DNA of 64,000 nucleotides. It comes from Sabellastarte sp. h YS-2021 (Eukaryota > Annelida > Polychaeta > Sabellida > Sabellidae). The notes under the pieces are model-generated. The model did no database searches. It saw only the letters and a program-made list of their open reading frames with translations, and was not told where the DNA came from. Shown here piece by piece: positions 61,380 through 64,000 of this stretch (positions within the stretch are counted from its first letter, which is position 1; the number at the start of each line of letters is the position of its first letter). Location of the stretch: the NCBI GenBank assembly GCA_964017235.1, contig OZ024928.1:84935566-84999565 (forward strand). Reading direction: 5' to 3'. A program made the translations under genes and the position numbers.

Positions 61380-62939
61380 CTAGATGAATGCTTTTGCTAA
61401 CAAAAGCGAAGCGTCCCTGAGAGTTTAAAATGCCTTGTGGTTTTAATAAGCGTGCTGTAAAGCTAAGAATGCACAAAGGTGTACTGTACTGTTACATAAA
61501 CCAACCCCCTTAGTGATATCATGACAGGGAAAATCCTACAAAGGTCTTCTTTAATTAACATAAACAAGCGTTGTAGACATAGACAAGCTGGAGAAAGTGT
61601 TGTACATTGGATATACAACATTGGATGTAACTTTAGTAAATTTTGTGTAAATGCTACAAAGCATTTCAGTAACGAGTATTGATAACTTCATATATAATCA
61701 TGTGTGCAAGTATGTTTTGCTATTTAGATTGTCCACAGGGTTTTGCAATAGGTTTTAATACATTGTGAAAGCATAAAAGCAACAATAAAGGCAAAAGTTA
61801 TTTCATGACCCCAGTTTGACCCATACATGGGGGTCAGGAGGTAAAACTAACCGGCTATTTAGACTGTCCACATATGGTTTCCCAATACCTCTCAATACAT
61901 TCCGAAGCTATAATAGCAACAATGAAGGAGATATCAGGTAAAAACTCCAAAACAGCTATTTTTTACCCCAGTTTGACCCATAAGGGGGGGGGGGGGGGAT
62001 CGGGTGGTAAAACTGACCGGCTACTTAGATTTAGATTCTCCACATATGCTTTCCCAATACCTCTTAATACATTCTGAAGCTATAAAAGCAATGATAAAGG
62101 AGATATAAGGCAAAAACTCCAAAGCAGCTATTTATGACCCCAGTTTAGCCTATAAGGGGGGGCTGGGGGTTAAAACTGACTGGCTATTTAGACTCTCCAC
62201 ATATGCTTTCCCAATACCTCTTAATACATTCTGAAGCTATAAAAGCAACAATAAAGGAGATATAAGGCAAAAACTCAAAATCAGCTATTTTATGACCCCA
62301 GTTTGACCCATATGCTTTCCCAATACCTCTTAATACATTCTGAAGCTATAAAAGCAACAATAAAGGAGATATAAGGCAAAAACTCAAAATCAGCTATTTT
62401 ATGACCCCAGTTTGACCCATAAAGGGGGGCCGTGGGGTAAAACTGACCGGCTATTTAGACTCTCCACATATGGTTTCCTATTACCTCCCAATACATTTTA
62501 TGGCTCTAAATGCAATACTTAAGAAGATAATAGGGGGGGTTGACCTAAATTTAAGGCTCTCAGATTGGAAGGTGTGCGGAAATCACCCATAAATGGGACA
62601 TTTTTCAAGGGATTGCTCCCAAAATCTAATCAGCTCGCGTTTTCGATAATATGAACAGGTGTGTCAAATTATAAGGCTGTGTAGCAAGTAGTTTTTCCTG
62701 AACTGTGGTGACGGGGGGGGGGGGGGGGGTACTTAAAAAAATTGTTTTTGATCATGTGACCTTCATAAAGGTCAGAGGTCAAATTTAAGCATGCAGAAAA
62801 ATTTTCCCACGCCTAACGTATATAAGTGCCAAATATGGTTTGAAACCTTCTAATAATAAAGGAGATATTCAAGGGAGACCATAATGCGGCGGCGAGGAAA
62901 CTGAGGCGAAAACAAATAAGTGCCCTTTCAGGGATGCTT
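61380..62939 (-). mobile_element. Helentron-like element, family C (1.56 kb), nested in B
   Basis: Minus strand. The 5' end AAGCATCCCTGA (complement of 62928-62939) and 3' subterminal TCAGGGACGCTT (complement of 61409-61420) are inverted copies with one mismatch. A perfect 7-bp hairpin GCTTTTG/CAAAAGC (61390-61396, 61401-61407) and CTAG|T (61380-61383) follow. GC-rich GCGGCGGCG block near the 5' end (62886-62894). It interrupts a B monomer at CTTATT. No gene. Confidence 0.82.
61860..62500 (-). repeat. ~157-172-bp tandem array of family C, plus poly-G tracts
   Basis: CCCAATACCTC recurs at 61881, 62053, 62210, 62319 and, diverged, near 62477 (one unit shortened to 109 bp). Units carry GAAGCTATAAAAGCAACAAT and TATGACCCCAGTTTGACCCA. 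Poly-G tracts sit at about 61985-61999 (in the array) and 62708-62726. Confidence 0.88.
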
Positions 62940-64000
62940 AATAAGCAAGTTAAAAGCACTTTTAAGTTTGGCTACCCTCATTTGACCTTGAAGAACGGGC
63001 CCATGGTTAAATCTAACATCAAAAGATTCGCAGCCCATGATTTCCTATAGGTTGGTTTCACATTCCAAACCTCTAGGACCAATAATAAGCAAGTTATAAG
63101 CACTTTTAAGTTTGGCTATCGTCGTTTGACCTTGAATGAGAGGCCCAAGGTCAAATCTGACCATATTCAAAAGATTCCCAGCCCATGATTTCCTATAGGT
63201 TGGTTTACCATCCCAAACCTCTAGAACTAAAAATAAGCGAGTTATAAGCACTTTTAAGTTTGGCTGTCCTCGTTTGACCTTGAACGAGAGGCCCAAGGTC
63301 AAATCCGACCACACCACAAGATTCCCAGCCCATAATTTCCTATAGGTTGGTTTACCATCCCAAACCTCTAGGACCAATAGTAAGCGAGTTATAAACACTT
63401 TTAAGTTTGGCTTCCTTGTTTGACCTTGAAGGAGGCACCCAAGGTGAAATCTGACCACATCAGAAGATTTGCAGCCCATGATTTCCTATAGGTTGGTTAC
63501 CATCCCAAACCTCTAGGACCAATAATAAGAGAGTTATAAGCACTTTTAAGTTTGCCTATCCTCGTTTGACCTTGCAGGAGGGGCCCAAGGTGAAATCTGA
63601 CCACAGAAGATTCGCAGCCCATGATTTCCTATAGGTTGGTTTCACATTCCAAACCTCTAGGACCAATAATAAGGGAGATATAAGCACTTTTCATGACTGA
63701 AAAGAAACGTCCGTCTTGTTTTTCAAAATGAGGTCAAAAATATTCAGTCAAGAGTTTGTAATGATGAACATATCCTGCGAATTTGAGATCTCTACCTATA
63801 TTACCCTTTGTTCTACAGGGCCAACAAAACCCCTTGCTGAAAGTCGAAAAATGCCCATTGTGGCCATCTTGTTTTTCAAAATGAGGCCAAAAATATTCCG
63901 AGGCAAGATTTTATGGTTATGAATATATCCTGAAAATTTGAGAAGTCTACGTATAATACCCTGGCCTCTAGAGGGGTAACGAGAAAATCTCTACACACTG

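Larger units (their letters stand above)
61307..64000 (-). mobile_element. Helentron-like element, family B, copy 3 (minus, 5' end outside window)
   Basis: 3' end: CTAG (61307-61310), hairpin CATCTG/CAGATG (61321-61326, 61331-61336), subterminal TATCCACCGG (61344-61353). Array of five ~145-bp units at 62940-63690, the GATGG-type motif near 63705 and 63865, and the block CAGTGTGTAGAGA at the window edge, which in copy 1 of A lies ~20 bp from the B start. Split by element C. Confidence 0.85.

Noticed and set aside
63045..63479. 144-codon minus-strand frame
   Set aside because: Translation of three B-family monomers; internal repetition follows the DNA repeat.

Overview
This is a eukaryotic, AT-rich, intron-containing and very repeat-dense window, most likely from a bivalve (or other) mollusc. 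The reasons are an animal APMAP gene, an animal-type tRNA-derived SINE whose 3' end resembles mollusc SINEs, CR1/L2 and L1/Tx1 LINEs, and many Helitron/Helentron-like non-autonomous elements carrying central satellite arrays, the structure described for the bivalve 'pearl' elements. There is no operon-like organisation.

Host genes. One gene organises most of the window: APMAP (adipocyte plasma membrane-associated protein, a strictosidine-synthase-like beta-propeller). Nine phase-consistent coding exons run on the + strand from 11507 to 50486 and give a full-length ~413-residue type II membrane protein. Intron 7 (18.6 kb) and intron 8 (11.7 kb) are swollen by transposons. Nested inside intron 7 are an antisense short L-asparaginase-like gene (three exons, 35082 to 32536, 5' exon not found) and a sense, uninterrupted 255-codon reading frame of unknown function (29843-30610).

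Left part (1-11.3 kb): a LINE C-terminal relic, a long-TIR MITE (2171-3091), a 5'-truncated L1/Tx1 LINE with a 12-bp target-site duplication sitting in the edge of a minus-strand LTR (to 7949), then a nearly intact CR1/L2-like LINE ORF2 (8409-11171) just upstream of APMAP exon 1.

Introns 3, 7 and 8 and the right end (60.8-64 kb): at least five families of Helentron-like elements (called A, B, C, D and F here). Most copies share one plan: a 5' palindrome (weak in C), a CpG-rich block, a central tandem array, one arm of the 5' palindrome repeated in inverse near the 3' end, then a short hairpin and CTAG (or CTGG) at a T. They are nested: B in A in intron 3; D in an A/B-like element in intron 7; F in a LINE in D in a long-TIR element in intron 8; C in B in A at the right end. 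The F array (40405-46200) has ~169-bp monomers and an 1861-bp higher-order duplication.

Immediately 3' of APMAP (51248-60255) is a very young 9-kb Ty3/gypsy LTR retrotransposon: 972-bp LTRs that look identical, 4-bp target-site duplication, gag, a textbook -1 frameshift signal, protease-RT-RNase H, integrase, and an extra third gene after integrase. That gene encodes two C2H2 zinc fingers plus a long coiled coil and appears to be expressed by splicing from the LTR leader. The only apparent defect is a +1 frame change between RNase H and integrase. This element and the shared-architecture Helentron-like families are the best candidates for something new here.
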